Assembly: GCA_963826145.1 (NCBI GenBank) | Contig: CAWGVW010000002.1 | Span: 806,001 to 870,000, forward strand | Origin: JBGPLJ01 sp963826145 | Lineage (GTDB): Bacteria > Pseudomonadota > Gammaproteobacteria > Steroidobacterales > Steroidobacteraceae | DNA length: 64,000 nucleotides | Direction: 5' to 3' | Shown here: positions 42,714 through 52,105 of the stretch, piece after piece | How positions within the stretch are numbered: position 1 is the first letter of the stretch | Layout: each line of letters begins with the position of its first letter | Notes under the pieces: generated by a model | Database searches by the model: none | Told to the model about the DNA's origin: nothing | What the model saw: the letters and a program-made list of their open reading frames with translations, nothing else | Made by a program: the position numbers and the translations under genes

Positions 42714-44279
42714 CTATTTCTTCTCCGCAGCCGCCAGAGCGGCTTCCGCCGCCGCGATCTCGGCCTGACGCTTCGCAATCATGTCGCCGATCGGCGGGCC
42801 CTTGAAGCGGCGGTTCTCGAACGCAAACCAGACGATAGCCGTCACGATGAAAAAGCCGATCGTGACGTTGAGCGCCAGCGCATTCGGCGGCTGCACGCCG
42901 ATGAAGAAGATGAGGATCATCGCGATGAGCGAGAGCACGGCGAAGAGCGAGAAGCCACCTTTGCCGATATTCCACGGTCCCATCTTCGGCCACTTCGGGC
43001 CACCGTAGGTCAAGAGCCCGAGCGTGATTGGAATCGCGAACGAGAAGAAGAGGAAGATCACGGTGCAGGAGACCACGACCGTATACACGGGCGTGCCACC
43101 TGCTTCCAGCCACTTCGCGCCCCAGACGAACAGCACCGCGAGCACGGCGCTCGTCCAGATTGCCGCATTCGGCGTGCGGTGCGAAGGTGAGACCTTCGCA
43201 AGCGCCTTCGAGAACGGCAGACCGCCGTCGCGCGAGAACGCAAAGATCATGCGCGACGCGGACGTGACAGTCGCCAGGCCGCAGAGAATCTGCGCGACGA
43301 AGATGAGCCAATAGAGAATCTGCTTCATCGTGTCCGGCACGCGCTGGTCCATGGCCCAGAAGAACACGTTCCAGCCCTGCTTGGCCGCTTCGTCCATGTT
43401 CGGAATCATGAGGACGAAGGCCGTCAGAAAGATGTAGCCGAATACTCCGGACCAGAGGATCGAGGAGACGATGCCGCGGGGCGACGACAGCGCCGCCTGC
43501 TTGGTCTCCTCCGACGTATGGGCCGAGGCGTCATAGCCCGTGATGGTGTAGATCGGCATCAAGAGGCCCAGCAGGAAGACCCAGGACCCGGAGACCGACG
43601 GCCAGACGTTGGCGCCGGCTTCGCCGGAATAGTTCGCGAAGGTCCAGAGCCGCGAGATGTCGTAGCTCTCGGCATATACCAGGCAAACGATCGCGAGCAG
43701 CACGGACGTTCCGAAGATCAGGTAGCCGGAGAAGTCGGTGAGCTTCGCCGTCAGCGCGATACCGTAATGATTGATCAGCGCTTGCCCGCCGGTGAGGATG
43801 GCCAGGAACGTGATCAGGGCCGTCATCGAGTCGGTGACGCCGAATTTCGCGCCGAACGCACCAAGGAAGAAGTAGTACGTGCCGACGTTGATCGCCGCCA
43901 GCACGGTCACGAGGCCAAGCAGGTTGAACCACGCCGTGAGCCAGCCCGTGAATCGATTGCCGAGAATCGAGCCCCAGTGATACAGACCGCCGGCGGTCGG
44001 ATAAGCCGAGGCGATCTGTGCCATGGCGAGACCGAACACACCTGAAATGAATACGCCGAGCGGCCAGCCGAGACCGATCGATGCGCCGCCGGCGCCCGAG
44101 GTCGCCTGCGCGAGCGAATTGATGCCGCCCGACAGGATGCAGATGATCGAAAACGAAATCGCGAAGTTGGAGAAGCGGCCTAAGCGTCGCGCCAGTTCCT
44201 GCGCATAGCCCATGCTGTGCAGCACTTTGACGTCATCGTCCAGTGCCGCGTCCGCACCGGGTTTGGATGCTGGATTCAT
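42714..44279 (-). CDS. APC superfamily amino acid permease
   Basis: 521 residues from ATG 44279, with AAAGGGG about 9 bases upstream. Twelve or more helices. The first (NFAISFSIICILSGGINSLAQ) and GVFGLAMAQIASAYPTAGGLYHWGSILG match the GABA permease/BAT1 branch of APC transporters. Later blocks are GYDASAHTSEETKQAALSSP, the conserved loop of that branch, and SRMIFAFSRDGGLPFSKAL. A short Ala/Glu-rich C-terminal helix (IAAAEAALAAAEKK) may form a coiled coil. A substrate such as GABA, choline or an amino acid is possible; proximity to the dehydrogenase and kinase genes hints at amino-alcohol or betaine metabolism. It diverges from the DUF885 cluster by 257 bases. Confidence 0.87.
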   Translation of the reverse strand: MNPASKPGADAALDDDVKVLHSMGYAQELARRLGRFSNFAISFSIICILSGGINSLAQATSGAGGASIGLGWPLGVFISGVFGLAMAQIASAYPTAGGLYHWGSILGNRFTGWLTAWFNLLGLVTVLAAINVGTYYFFLGAFGAKFGVTDSMTALITFLAILTGGQALINHYGIALTAKLTDFSGYLIFGTSVLLAIVCLVYAESYDISRLWTFANYSGEAGANVWPSVSGSWVFLLGLLMPIYTITGYDASAHTSEETKQAALSSPRGIVSSILWSGVFGYIFLTAFVLMIPNMDEAAKQGWNVFFWAMDQRVPDTMKQILYWLIFVAQILCGLATVTSASRMIFAFSRDGGLPFSKALAKVSPSHRTPNAAIWTSAVLAVLFVWGAKWLEAGGTPVYTVVVSCTVIFLFFSFAIPITLGLLTYGGPKWPKMGPWNIGKGGFSLFAVLSLIAMILIFFIGVQPPNALALNVTIGFFIVTAIVWFAFENRRFKGPPIGDMIAKRQAEIAAAEAALAAAEKK

Positions 44280-44536
44280 CGCGTGGTACCCCTTTGACTT
44301 TATAGATTTATCGTTATGGATCCGTACGTTAGCGCACGTGATCATCTCGGGTCGCGGCACAGCATAGGCAACTTCAGGGGGACTAAGCAAATGGCCGGGC
44401 GAATGGGTCGGTAGCCGTGTTTATTTCGTCTGACCGCAGGTGGGCGGCGCGTCACCGCAGGGGCGCCGAGCGCCACAGGAGCCGTCGCTATAATCGCGCG
44501 CCGGACTGGACCGGTCAGCCCCTTGCGGAGGATTCC

Positions 44537-46327
44537 ATGCTGCGTCGATGGCTTCTTGTGATTGCGACGGCCTACCTCGTGTGGAACATCCCCTGCGCCG
44601 TTGCCGTCCCTGCTTCGCCGGTGGCTGCCCAGCAGGTCAACGCGCTCGTCGACCGCTACTTCGAGGAGCAGCTGAAGCTGCAGCCGGTCAGCGCGACTTA
44701 CCTTGGCGACAAGCGCTACAACGACAAGTACACGAATTCGATCAGCCCGAAGTTCATCAAGGAGACCGAAGCACGCGAGCGGCAGTACCTTAAGGAGATC
44801 GAGCGCATCGATCCCTCGACCCTCACGGGCACCGATCGCATCACCTACGACGTATTCAAGTACGACCGCGAGTCCGCGCTCGCCGGCGTGCGCTATCCGG
44901 GCGAGCTGATGCCGATCGATCAGTTCAACAATCCGGTGTCGACCTTTGCCGTGCTCGGCTCCGGCGACAGCGCGCAGCCGTTCGAGACGGTGAAGGACTA
45001 CGAGGATTTTCTGAAGCGCAGCAATGAATTCCTCGTGTTCCTCGATCAAGCCATCGTGAACATGCGCGCCGGCATCGCGAAGGGCGTGGTCGAGCCGAAA
45101 ATCGTCATGCAGAAGGTGCTGCCGCAGCTCGACGACCTCGTCACGCCGAAGGTCGAGGACAGCGTCTTCTACGGACCCGTCAAGTCGCTCGATGGCAAGA
45201 AGTTCTCCGCTGCGGACAAGAAACGCCTGCAGGCGGCGTACGAGCGCGAAATCAAGGACAAGCTGAATCCCGCGCTCAAGCGGCTCAGTGACTACGTCCG
45301 CAACGACTACCTCCCGCATTGCCGCGACAGCGTCGGCTGGTCGGCGCTGCCGAACGGCAAAGCCTGGTACGACTACACGCTCAGCGTTTTCACGACGACG
45401 AACATGACGGCCGAGGAGATTCACCAGCTGGGCCTCAAGGAAGTCGGACGCATCCGCGGCGAGATGGAGGATGTCAAGCGCCAGACCGGCTTCGACGGCG
45501 ACCTGCACGCGTTCTTCAAGTTCATGCAGACCGATCCGCGCTTTCTTTTCAAGTCAGACGAAGATGCGCTGACGCAGTACCGCGCCACGAAAGTGAAGGT
45601 CGACGGCCTCCTGCCGAAGCTCTTCAAGGATTTCCCGAAGGTGGGCTACGACATCAGGCCGGTCGAGGCGTTTCGCGCTGCATCGTCCGCGGGAGCCTTC
45701 TACGAATTCGGGTCCGAGGATGGGTCGCGACCCGGTGTCTTCTATCTCAACACGTCGGATCTCGCGCGCGCGCCGGTCTATGGCATGGAGACGCTGACGC
45801 TGCATGAAGGCGAGCCGGGCCACCATTTCCAGATCACCATCGCCCAGGGGCTCAAGGACCTTCCGCGCTATCGCCGCAATTCCGGTGGCAGCGCGTACTG
45901 GGAAGGCTGGGCGCTCTACAGCGAATCGATCGGCAAGGAGCTTGGCCTCTTCACGGACCCCTATCAGTACTACGGGCGTCTCGGAGATGAAATGCTGCGG
46001 GCCATGCGCCTGGTGATCGACACAGGCATTCACGCGAAGGGCTGGACTCGCGAACAGTCGATCGCTTACATGCTCGACAACTCCTCGCTCGCCGAGAGCG
46101 AGGTGGTCGCGGAGGTCGAGCGTTACATCGCCTGGCCGGGCCAGGCTACTTCTTACAAAGTGGGGCAGCTGCGCATCCGTGCCATGCGGGATCGCGCCGA
46201 AAGGGCACTTGGGTCCAGGTTCGACGTCAAGGACTTCCACAGCCAGATCCTCCTCGACGGTGCGCTCCCGATGGACGTCCTCGACGCCAAGGTCGATCGC
46301 TGGATCGCCGAGAAATCCAGGGGCTGA
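44537..46327 (+). CDS. Exported DUF885 family protein, copy 1 of 3
   Basis: 596 residues from ATG 44537, with GGAG 6 bases upstream. Signal peptide WLLVIATAYLVWNIPCAVA. DUF885 blocks: VDRYFEEQLKLQPVSATYLG at the start of the mature part, GSGDSAQPFETVKDYEDFL, LPHCRDSVGWSALPNGKAWY, RPGVFYLNTSDL, and the zinc-protease-like HEGEPGHHFQ near residue 425, followed by YWEGWALYSESIG, whose Glu could be the third ligand. No activity is established for the family that I know of; the layout resembles metallocarboxypeptidases of the M32 kind. First of three tandem paralogues. Confidence 0.85.
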   Translation: MLRRWLLVIATAYLVWNIPCAVAVPASPVAAQQVNALVDRYFEEQLKLQPVSATYLGDKRYNDKYTNSISPKFIKETEARERQYLKEIERIDPSTLTGTDRITYDVFKYDRESALAGVRYPGELMPIDQFNNPVSTFAVLGSGDSAQPFETVKDYEDFLKRSNEFLVFLDQAIVNMRAGIAKGVVEPKIVMQKVLPQLDDLVTPKVEDSVFYGPVKSLDGKKFSAADKKRLQAAYEREIKDKLNPALKRLSDYVRNDYLPHCRDSVGWSALPNGKAWYDYTLSVFTTTNMTAEEIHQLGLKEVGRIRGEMEDVKRQTGFDGDLHAFFKFMQTDPRFLFKSDEDALTQYRATKVKVDGLLPKLFKDFPKVGYDIRPVEAFRAASSAGAFYEFGSEDGSRPGVFYLNTSDLARAPVYGMETLTLHEGEPGHHFQITIAQGLKDLPRYRRNSGGSAYWEGWALYSESIGKELGLFTDPYQYYGRLGDEMLRAMRLVIDTGIHAKGWTREQSIAYMLDNSSLAESEVVAEVERYIAWPGQATSYKVGQLRIRAMRDRAERALGSRFDVKDFHSQILLDGALPMDVLDAKVDRWIAEKSRG

Positions 46328-46387
46328 CAGGGGATGCCTTCGCAGCTACCTTAAGCGACAATAATTCCACCATCGAGGGATTACAGG

Positions 46388-48175
46388 ATGCGCAAGTTTG
46401 CCGCCGTCGTCGCGGCCGCGTTGCTCGCGGCCGCGCTCTCCCAGGTCGTTGCCGCCGCGCAGCCAACCGCCGGGGAGCACCTGAACCAGCTCGTCGATCG
46501 TTACTTCAACGAGACGATCGAGCGCCAGCCGATCTTCGCAACGTATATCGGCGACAACCGCTTCAACGATCGCTACGCGAACTCGATCAGCCCGGAATTC
46601 GTCGCCGCATCCGAGAAGATGGAGCGCGACTACCTGAAGGAGCTCGGGACGGTCAATCCCTCGGAGCTTCGGCCCTCGGATCGCATCACCTATGACGTCT
46701 TCAAGTTCGACCGCGAGATCACGCTCGAGGGCGTGCCGTTTCCAGGTGAACTGCTGCCGATCGACCAGTTCAACAATCCGATCGGCGACATGGCGGTCTT
46801 CGGGTCGGGCGAGGGCGCGCAGCCGTTCGAGACGGTGAAGGACTACGACAATTACCTGAAGCGCGCCGAGGAATTCCTCGTGTTCGTCGATCAGGTCATC
46901 ACCAACATGCGCATCGGCATCACGAAGGGCGTTGTCCAGCCGAAGGTCGTGATGCAGAAGCTCCTGCCGCAGTTGAACGACCTCGTGTCCGCGAAGCTCG
47001 AGGACAGCGTCTTCTACGGGCCGATCAAGGCGCTGCAGGCCAAGAAATTCAGCGCTGCCGACAATGCGCGCCTTACGAAGGCGTACAGCGACGAGATCAC
47101 GAAGCGCATCGTTCCGAGGCTCACGCGGCTGCGCGATTTCATCCGCGACGAATATCTGCCGCATTGCCGGGACAGCGTCGGCTGGTCGGCGCTCCCCGAT
47201 GGCAAGGCCTGGTACGACTACACGCTGCACGTCTTCACCACGACGCAGATGACAGCCGAAGAGATCCACGATCTCGGCCTGAGCGAAGTTGAGCGCATCC
47301 ACGGCGAGATGGACGGCGTGATCAAGCAGGTGAACTTCCAGGGTGACCGCAAGGCCTTCTTCAAGTTCATGCACGATGACCCGCAGTTTCTCTTCAAGTC
47401 GCCGGACGACGCGCTTGCGCAGTTCCGCGCGACGAAAGTGAAGGTCGAGGCCCTGCTGCCGAAGCTCTTCCAGGATTTCCCCAAGGCGACCTACGAGATC
47501 AAGCCGGTGGAGGCCTTCCGCGCTGCGTCGCAGGCCGGCGCGTTCTACGAGGGCGGCTCAGAAGACGGGAAACGTCCGGGCGTCTTCTATCTCAACACGG
47601 CCGATCTCAAGCGCGTCCCGATCTATGGCATGGAGACGCTGTCGCTGCACGAAGCGGAACCAGGCCATCACTTCCAGGGCACGATCGCCCAGGAGATCAA
47701 GAACATTCCGCGCTATCGGCGCTTTGCGGGCGGCAGCGTCTACTGGGAAGGCTGGGCGCTCTATTCGGAGTCGCTCGGCAAGGAGCTCGGCGTGTTCACC
47801 GATCCGTACCAGTACTTCGGGCGCCTCAACGCGGAGTTGCTGCGCGCGATGCGTCTCGTGGTCGACACGGGCATTCACGCGAAGGGCTGGACGCGCGAAC
47901 AGTCGATCGCCTACATGCTCGACAATTCCTCGCTCGCCGAGCCCGAGGTGGTCGCGGAAGTTGAGCGTTACATTGCCTGGCCCGGGCAGGCAACGTCCTA
48001 CAAGGTCGGGCAGATCCGCATCCGGGCCGCTCGCACCCGTGCGGAACAGGCGCTCGGGCCGCGCTTCAATGTGAAGGAATTCCACAGCCAGGTGCTGCTT
48101 GACGGGGCGCTGCCAATGGACGTGCTGGATGCCAAGATCGATCGATGGATCGCCGCGCAAGCGCAGAAGAATTGA
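46388..48175 (+). CDS. Exported DUF885 family protein, copy 2 of 3
   Basis: 595 residues from ATG 46388. Signal peptide FAAVVAAALLAAALSQVVAA. Closely related by eye to copy 1, with long identical stretches such as LPHCRDSVGWSALP, NIPRYRRFAGGSVYWEGWAL and IHAKGWTREQSIAYMLDNSS. The HExxPGHH motif is HEAEPGHHFQG and the following Glu is in YWEGWALYSESLG. It starts 60 bases after copy 1 stops. The two likely arose by recent tandem duplication. Differences cluster near the N terminus and the 130-160 region. Confidence 0.85.
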   Translation: MRKFAAVVAAALLAAALSQVVAAAQPTAGEHLNQLVDRYFNETIERQPIFATYIGDNRFNDRYANSISPEFVAASEKMERDYLKELGTVNPSELRPSDRITYDVFKFDREITLEGVPFPGELLPIDQFNNPIGDMAVFGSGEGAQPFETVKDYDNYLKRAEEFLVFVDQVITNMRIGITKGVVQPKVVMQKLLPQLNDLVSAKLEDSVFYGPIKALQAKKFSAADNARLTKAYSDEITKRIVPRLTRLRDFIRDEYLPHCRDSVGWSALPDGKAWYDYTLHVFTTTQMTAEEIHDLGLSEVERIHGEMDGVIKQVNFQGDRKAFFKFMHDDPQFLFKSPDDALAQFRATKVKVEALLPKLFQDFPKATYEIKPVEAFRAASQAGAFYEGGSEDGKRPGVFYLNTADLKRVPIYGMETLSLHEAEPGHHFQGTIAQEIKNIPRYRRFAGGSVYWEGWALYSESLGKELGVFTDPYQYFGRLNAELLRAMRLVVDTGIHAKGWTREQSIAYMLDNSSLAEPEVVAEVERYIAWPGQATSYKVGQIRIRAARTRAEQALGPRFNVKEFHSQVLLDGALPMDVLDAKIDRWIAAQAQKN

Positions 48176-48201
48176 AAGCTATCGACCCGGGGAGAGGTGA
48201 A

Positions 48202-50013
48202 ATGTCGACGATGCGAATGAGGACGGGGCTCGCGGGAGCATTGATCGCTGTGACCCTTGCGGGCTGCGCCGACAAGAGCGCGCACACGGCGGGTAATGCG
48301 GTAGCGCCGGCCGCAGTGGCACAGAACGCCGACCAGCAGCTGACCACGCTCGTGGAGGCCTACTGGGACCAGTACCTCGAACTCAATCCGCTGCAGGCGA
48401 CGCTTAACGGCGATTACCGCTACAACAACCGCCTCGAGAACAATATTTCGCCGCAGTACCTGGCGAAGTCGCGCGAACTCGAGAGCGAATACCTGAAGAA
48501 GCTCGGCGCGATCAAGGCGGACCAGCTCGGCACGCAGGCGCGCCTCTCGTACGACATCTTCCGGCGCGACCGGCTGGAGAACATCGAAGGCTTCTCGTAT
48601 CAGTCGGAGCTGCTGCCCGTCGACCAGTTCGGCAACGAGGTGACGCTCTTCGCGCAGCTCTCGGCCACGGGCCTGCATCCCTTCCGCAATGTCAAGGACT
48701 ACGACGACTGGCTGAGCCGCGTGCATGACTACGTCGCCTGGATCGACCAGTCGATCGTCAACATGCGTGCCGGCGTCAACAAGGACATCGTGCAGCCGCG
48801 CGTCTTGATGGAACGCACATTGCCGCAGATCGCGGCCCTGACGGGCGGGGATCCCAAGGCATCCGTCTACTACAAGGGCATCGCCTCGATGCCCGCCGAC
48901 GTCAGCGCGACGGACAGGAAGCGTATCGAGGAAGCCTTCGAGAAAGCGATCAAGGACGAGATCTTTCCGGCGAACCAGCGCCTCCTCGACTACATCAAAG
49001 ACGAGTACCTGCCGAAGACGCGGGCAACCGTCGGGCTCAACGCGTTGCCGATGGGCGACCGCTGGTACGCGTACCGCGCACGCGTATTCACGACCACCGA
49101 CAAGACACCCGACGAGATTCATCGCATCGGCCTCGCCGAGGTCACGCGCATCCGCACGCAGATGGAGAAAGTGATCGCCGAGACCGGCTTCAAGGGCGAC
49201 TTCAAGGACTTTCTCGCGATGCTCCGGAGCGATCCGCGCTTCTACTACACGAAGCCCGAGGATCTCATCGAGGGTTACCGGGCGCTGAAGGAGCAGGCGA
49301 CGACCGCTTCGCTTGAGCTCTTCAACATCGCGCCGAAGGCCGATTTCGAAGTGCGCCCGGTCGAGGCGTTCCGCGAGAAGTCGGCCTCGTCCGCCGCCTA
49401 CCAGCCGGCGACGGAAGACGGCTCGCGGCCCGGCGTCTTCTACGCGAACACCTATGACCTGAAGAGCCGGCCCAAGTACCAGATGCAGTCGATCTTCCTG
49501 CACGAGGCGATTCCAGGGCATCACTTCCAGCTCACGATCGCCCAGGAAGTCGGCACGCTGCCGCGCTTTCGCAAGTTCGCCTACTACGGCGCCTACATCG
49601 AAGGCTGGGGCCTGTATTCGGAATCACTCGGCTATGAAATGGGCTTCTACAAGGATCCGTACGATCACTTCGGTGCGTTGTCGGCGGAAATCTGGCGCGC
49701 GGCGCGGCTGGTGCTCGACACTGGCCTGCATTCGAAAGGTTGGACGCGCGAGAAGGCGATTGAGTACCTGACGGCCAACACGGCCATCGGGCCGAGCGAT
49801 GCCGTCGCCGAGGTCGAGCGTTACATCGCGATTCCGGGCCAGGCGCTTTCGTACAAGATGGGAGAGCTCAAATTCAAGGAGCTGCGCGCGCGTGCCCAGA
49901 AAACGCTCGGCCCGCGTTTCGACATCAAGGAGTTCCACCGGCAGCTCCTCATCGACGGCGCCCTGCCGCTCGATGTGCTCGACGCAAAGATCGGCCGGTG
50001 GCTCGCCCAATAG
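48202..50013 (+). CDS. DUF885 family lipoprotein, copy 3 of 3
   Basis: 603 residues from ATG 48202, after GGGGAGAGGTG. Unlike copies 1 and 2 it has a lipoprotein signal (LAGALIAVTLAGC). The core motif is HEAIPGHHFQLTIAQ near residue 435, then YIEGWGLYSESLGYEMGFY. It is more distant from copies 1 and 2 than those are from each other (for example PKTRATVGLNALPMGDRWY in place of PHCRDSVGWSALP). Probably tethered to a membrane on the periplasmic side. Same strand and a 26-base gap, so the three genes form one operon. Confidence 0.85.
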   Translation: MSTMRMRTGLAGALIAVTLAGCADKSAHTAGNAVAPAAVAQNADQQLTTLVEAYWDQYLELNPLQATLNGDYRYNNRLENNISPQYLAKSRELESEYLKKLGAIKADQLGTQARLSYDIFRRDRLENIEGFSYQSELLPVDQFGNEVTLFAQLSATGLHPFRNVKDYDDWLSRVHDYVAWIDQSIVNMRAGVNKDIVQPRVLMERTLPQIAALTGGDPKASVYYKGIASMPADVSATDRKRIEEAFEKAIKDEIFPANQRLLDYIKDEYLPKTRATVGLNALPMGDRWYAYRARVFTTTDKTPDEIHRIGLAEVTRIRTQMEKVIAETGFKGDFKDFLAMLRSDPRFYYTKPEDLIEGYRALKEQATTASLELFNIAPKADFEVRPVEAFREKSASSAAYQPATEDGSRPGVFYANTYDLKSRPKYQMQSIFLHEAIPGHHFQLTIAQEVGTLPRFRKFAYYGAYIEGWGLYSESLGYEMGFYKDPYDHFGALSAEIWRAARLVLDTGLHSKGWTREKAIEYLTANTAIGPSDAVAEVERYIAIPGQALSYKMGELKFKELRARAQKTLGPRFDIKEFHRQLLIDGALPLDVLDAKIGRWLAQ

Positions 50014-50046
50014 TCCGGCCGCAACGGGCGCCGGTATCCGCCGCAA

Positions 50047-50231
50047 TCAACTGAGATCTAGCGCGTAAAAGCGGTTGCAAGTCGTGTGGCCGGTGGCTCC
50101 CAGGGGGCCTGGGAGCCGCCGGAATCCGACTTTTTGATAGAGCCGCTGCGCAACGTCCATCGCGGCGATTGACTCCAGATAGCACACTCGATAGCCGAAG
50201 CCGCGCGCAACCATCAGGCAATGCTTCAGAT
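50047..50231 (-). pseudogene. Truncated GNAT acetyltransferase remnant
   Basis: Reading leftward to TGA 50049-50047, the translation is HLKHCLMVARGFGYRVCYLE, AAMDVAQRLYQKVGFRRLPG, PLGATGHTTCNRFYALDL. It matches the last 60 residues of the GNAT gene at 53111-53600 (RNLGYRVCYLE, RRLPGPLGATGHTGCNRFYALDLV). Nothing of the N-terminal half is found; upstream sequence belongs to an NhaD remnant. It is a 3' fragment of a diverged paralogue, left after a deletion or insertion. Confidence 0.72.
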
Positions 50232-50706
50232 GCAGTCCGCGCGATGGCTATCCGGGTTTGTGCGCCCGCGAATGACGTAGCCGCAGATCTGCAGGCGCCG
50301 AGCCCCGTCATCATGCCGACGAACGGCGGCAGGTGCAGCGTAGTGATGCAACGCCACCGTGAGCGCGATGGTCAGCAGGAACAACGCGATCACGACGCAT
50401 AGCCTGCGCGGACTTGCACGCTTCGCGCGATAGCCGGCGGACGGCTGTCCCGGGAATGGCGATGCTCATGAGCACCGGCGGGGATCAGCCAGTTGACGAG
50501 CGACGGCATGAACAGCGCGAAGAACTCCGGCGAATGACGACCCGCCCGTTCTGCCAGACCATCAGCGTCGTGATGTCGCCGAACGGGCTGAAGGCGCCGC
50601 CCGCGTTGGCCGCCACGACGATGTTGATGCACGCCGGCGTACGATGAAGCGCTGGATTGCCCTGCCCGACCGCGACCGCGACCGCGCCGATGACGAGTGC
50701 CGTCAA
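50232..50706 (-). pseudogene. NhaD-type Na+/H+ antiporter remnant (internal fragment, frameshifted)
   Basis: Frame-hopping translation on the minus strand gives ALTALVIGAVAVAVGQG, ACINIVVAANAGGAFSPFGD, ITTLMVWQNG, then EFFALFMPSLVNWLIPA, then IALFLLTIALTVALHH, and FVGMMTGLG. These are the NhaD antiporter blocks in correct order, with the IVVAANAGGAxSPFGDITT signature. Both ends are missing: the N-terminal third is cut where the CPA1 gene begins, and the C terminus is cut where the GNAT fragment begins. At least three frame changes occur. No functional product is expected. Confidence 0.68.
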
Positions 50707-51968
50707 TGCTGGACATTGCCGCAGCCTGCATCGTGATCACCGCGTTGCTGGCCTTCGTCAATCACCGTTTCATCGGTCTGCCGACCACCATCGGTGTCAT
50801 GAGCATCGCGCTCGTCCTGTCGCTCGCTTTTGTCGGCCTCGATCGCATCGGCTTCCATGAACTCGGAGCCTACGAAGCGAGCTTGCTGGCGTCCATCGAT
50901 TTCTCGGATCTGCTGATGCAGGGCATGCTGTCGCTGCTCCTCTTTGCGGGAGCGCTGCACGTTGATCTGAGCGAGCTGCGCGCCTATCGATGGCAGGTCG
51001 CACTACTGGCCGTGCTCGGCACCTCGGTCTCCGCGGCGCTCATTGGCGCCGCCACCTGGTATGCGCTGCCGTGGCTCGGCGTTCATCTTTCGCTCGGCTA
51101 TTGCCTGGTTTTCGGCGCGCTGATCTCACCGACCGATCCGATCGCCGTGATGGGCATCCTCAAGACCGCCGGTGCGCCGAAGGGCGTCGAAGTGGTCATT
51201 TCCGGGGAATCCCTGTTCAACGATGGCGTAGGCATCGTGCTGTTCGTATTGGCGGTGTCGATGCTTGGCAGCGGCGCAACACCGACTGCCGCAGTAGTCG
51301 GCGAGCTGCTGCTACGCGAGGCGGGCGGCGGGATCGCCTTTGGCATGGTGCTTGGTTACGTCACCTATTTTCTGTTACGTAGCATCGACAGCTACCAGGA
51401 AGAAGTCCTGATCACGCTCGCTGCCGTGACCGGTGGCTACGCGCTTGCGAGCCGGCTGCACGTGTCCGGCCCACTCGCAATGGTCGTGGTGGGACTAGTC
51501 ATCGGCAATCACGGCCGGGCTTCGGCCATGTCGAAGGTCACCCGCGAGCATCTCGACATGTTCTGGGAGCTGGTGGACGCGATTCTCAACTCCGTGCTCT
51601 TTGTGCTGATCGGCTTTGAGATCACAGTGCTGGAATTCTCCGCAGCGAAAATCCTGCCGGCCGTCGCGATGATCCTGATAGCGCTCGGCGCGCGGCTCAT
51701 TACCGTGTCGCTGCCCATTAGCCTCTTGCGGGATGCGTTCGGCTTGCCGCCCGGTTCCTGGAAGATACTCACCTGGGGCGGCCTGCGCGGTGGCATCTCG
51801 GTTGCGCTTGCGCTGTCCCTGCCGACGGGCGGCGAAAAGGACATAGTCGTCACTTTCACGTACGTGATCGTGATCTTTTCGATTCTGGTACAGGGATTGA
51901 CCATCGGGGGCGTCGTCAAGCGCACGATTCCCTGTGCGCCCGCAACGCCGTCCGCAAAGCCCGGCTGA
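50706..51968 (+). CDS. CPA1 family Na+(K+)/H+ antiporter, NhaP-like
   Basis: 420 residues from ATG 50706. Twelve helices. The ion-site signature GALISPTDPIAVMGIL near residue 140 and GESLFNDGVGIVLFVLAV near 170 identify the CPA1 (NhaP/YjcE-like) family, in which the Asp in FNDG binds the cation. Later segments include VLFVLIGFEITVLEFSAAKI and WGGLRGGISVALALSLP. It exchanges Na+ or K+ for H+ across the inner membrane. Its start codon lies at the edge of the NhaD remnant on the other strand. Confidence 0.88.
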   Translation: MLDIAAACIVITALLAFVNHRFIGLPTTIGVMSIALVLSLAFVGLDRIGFHELGAYEASLLASIDFSDLLMQGMLSLLLFAGALHVDLSELRAYRWQVALLAVLGTSVSAALIGAATWYALPWLGVHLSLGYCLVFGALISPTDPIAVMGILKTAGAPKGVEVVISGESLFNDGVGIVLFVLAVSMLGSGATPTAAVVGELLLREAGGGIAFGMVLGYVTYFLLRSIDSYQEEVLITLAAVTGGYALASRLHVSGPLAMVVVGLVIGNHGRASAMSKVTREHLDMFWELVDAILNSVLFVLIGFEITVLEFSAAKILPAVAMILIALGARLITVSLPISLLRDAFGLPPGSWKILTWGGLRGGISVALALSLPTGGEKDIVVTFTYVIVIFSILVQGLTIGGVVKRTIPCAPATPSAKPG

Positions 51969-52105
51969 TGCGATAGCCCCGTGCCGAGCACGCACGCCAT
52001 GGCCGTTCTTGCCATCGCGATCGGCGCGTTCCATCGCTGCACGCGGCCGCGCACGCCGCTCGTCATTCTGATGCTGGCGGTGCTTCCGTATCGGCTGACG
52101 TTTCA

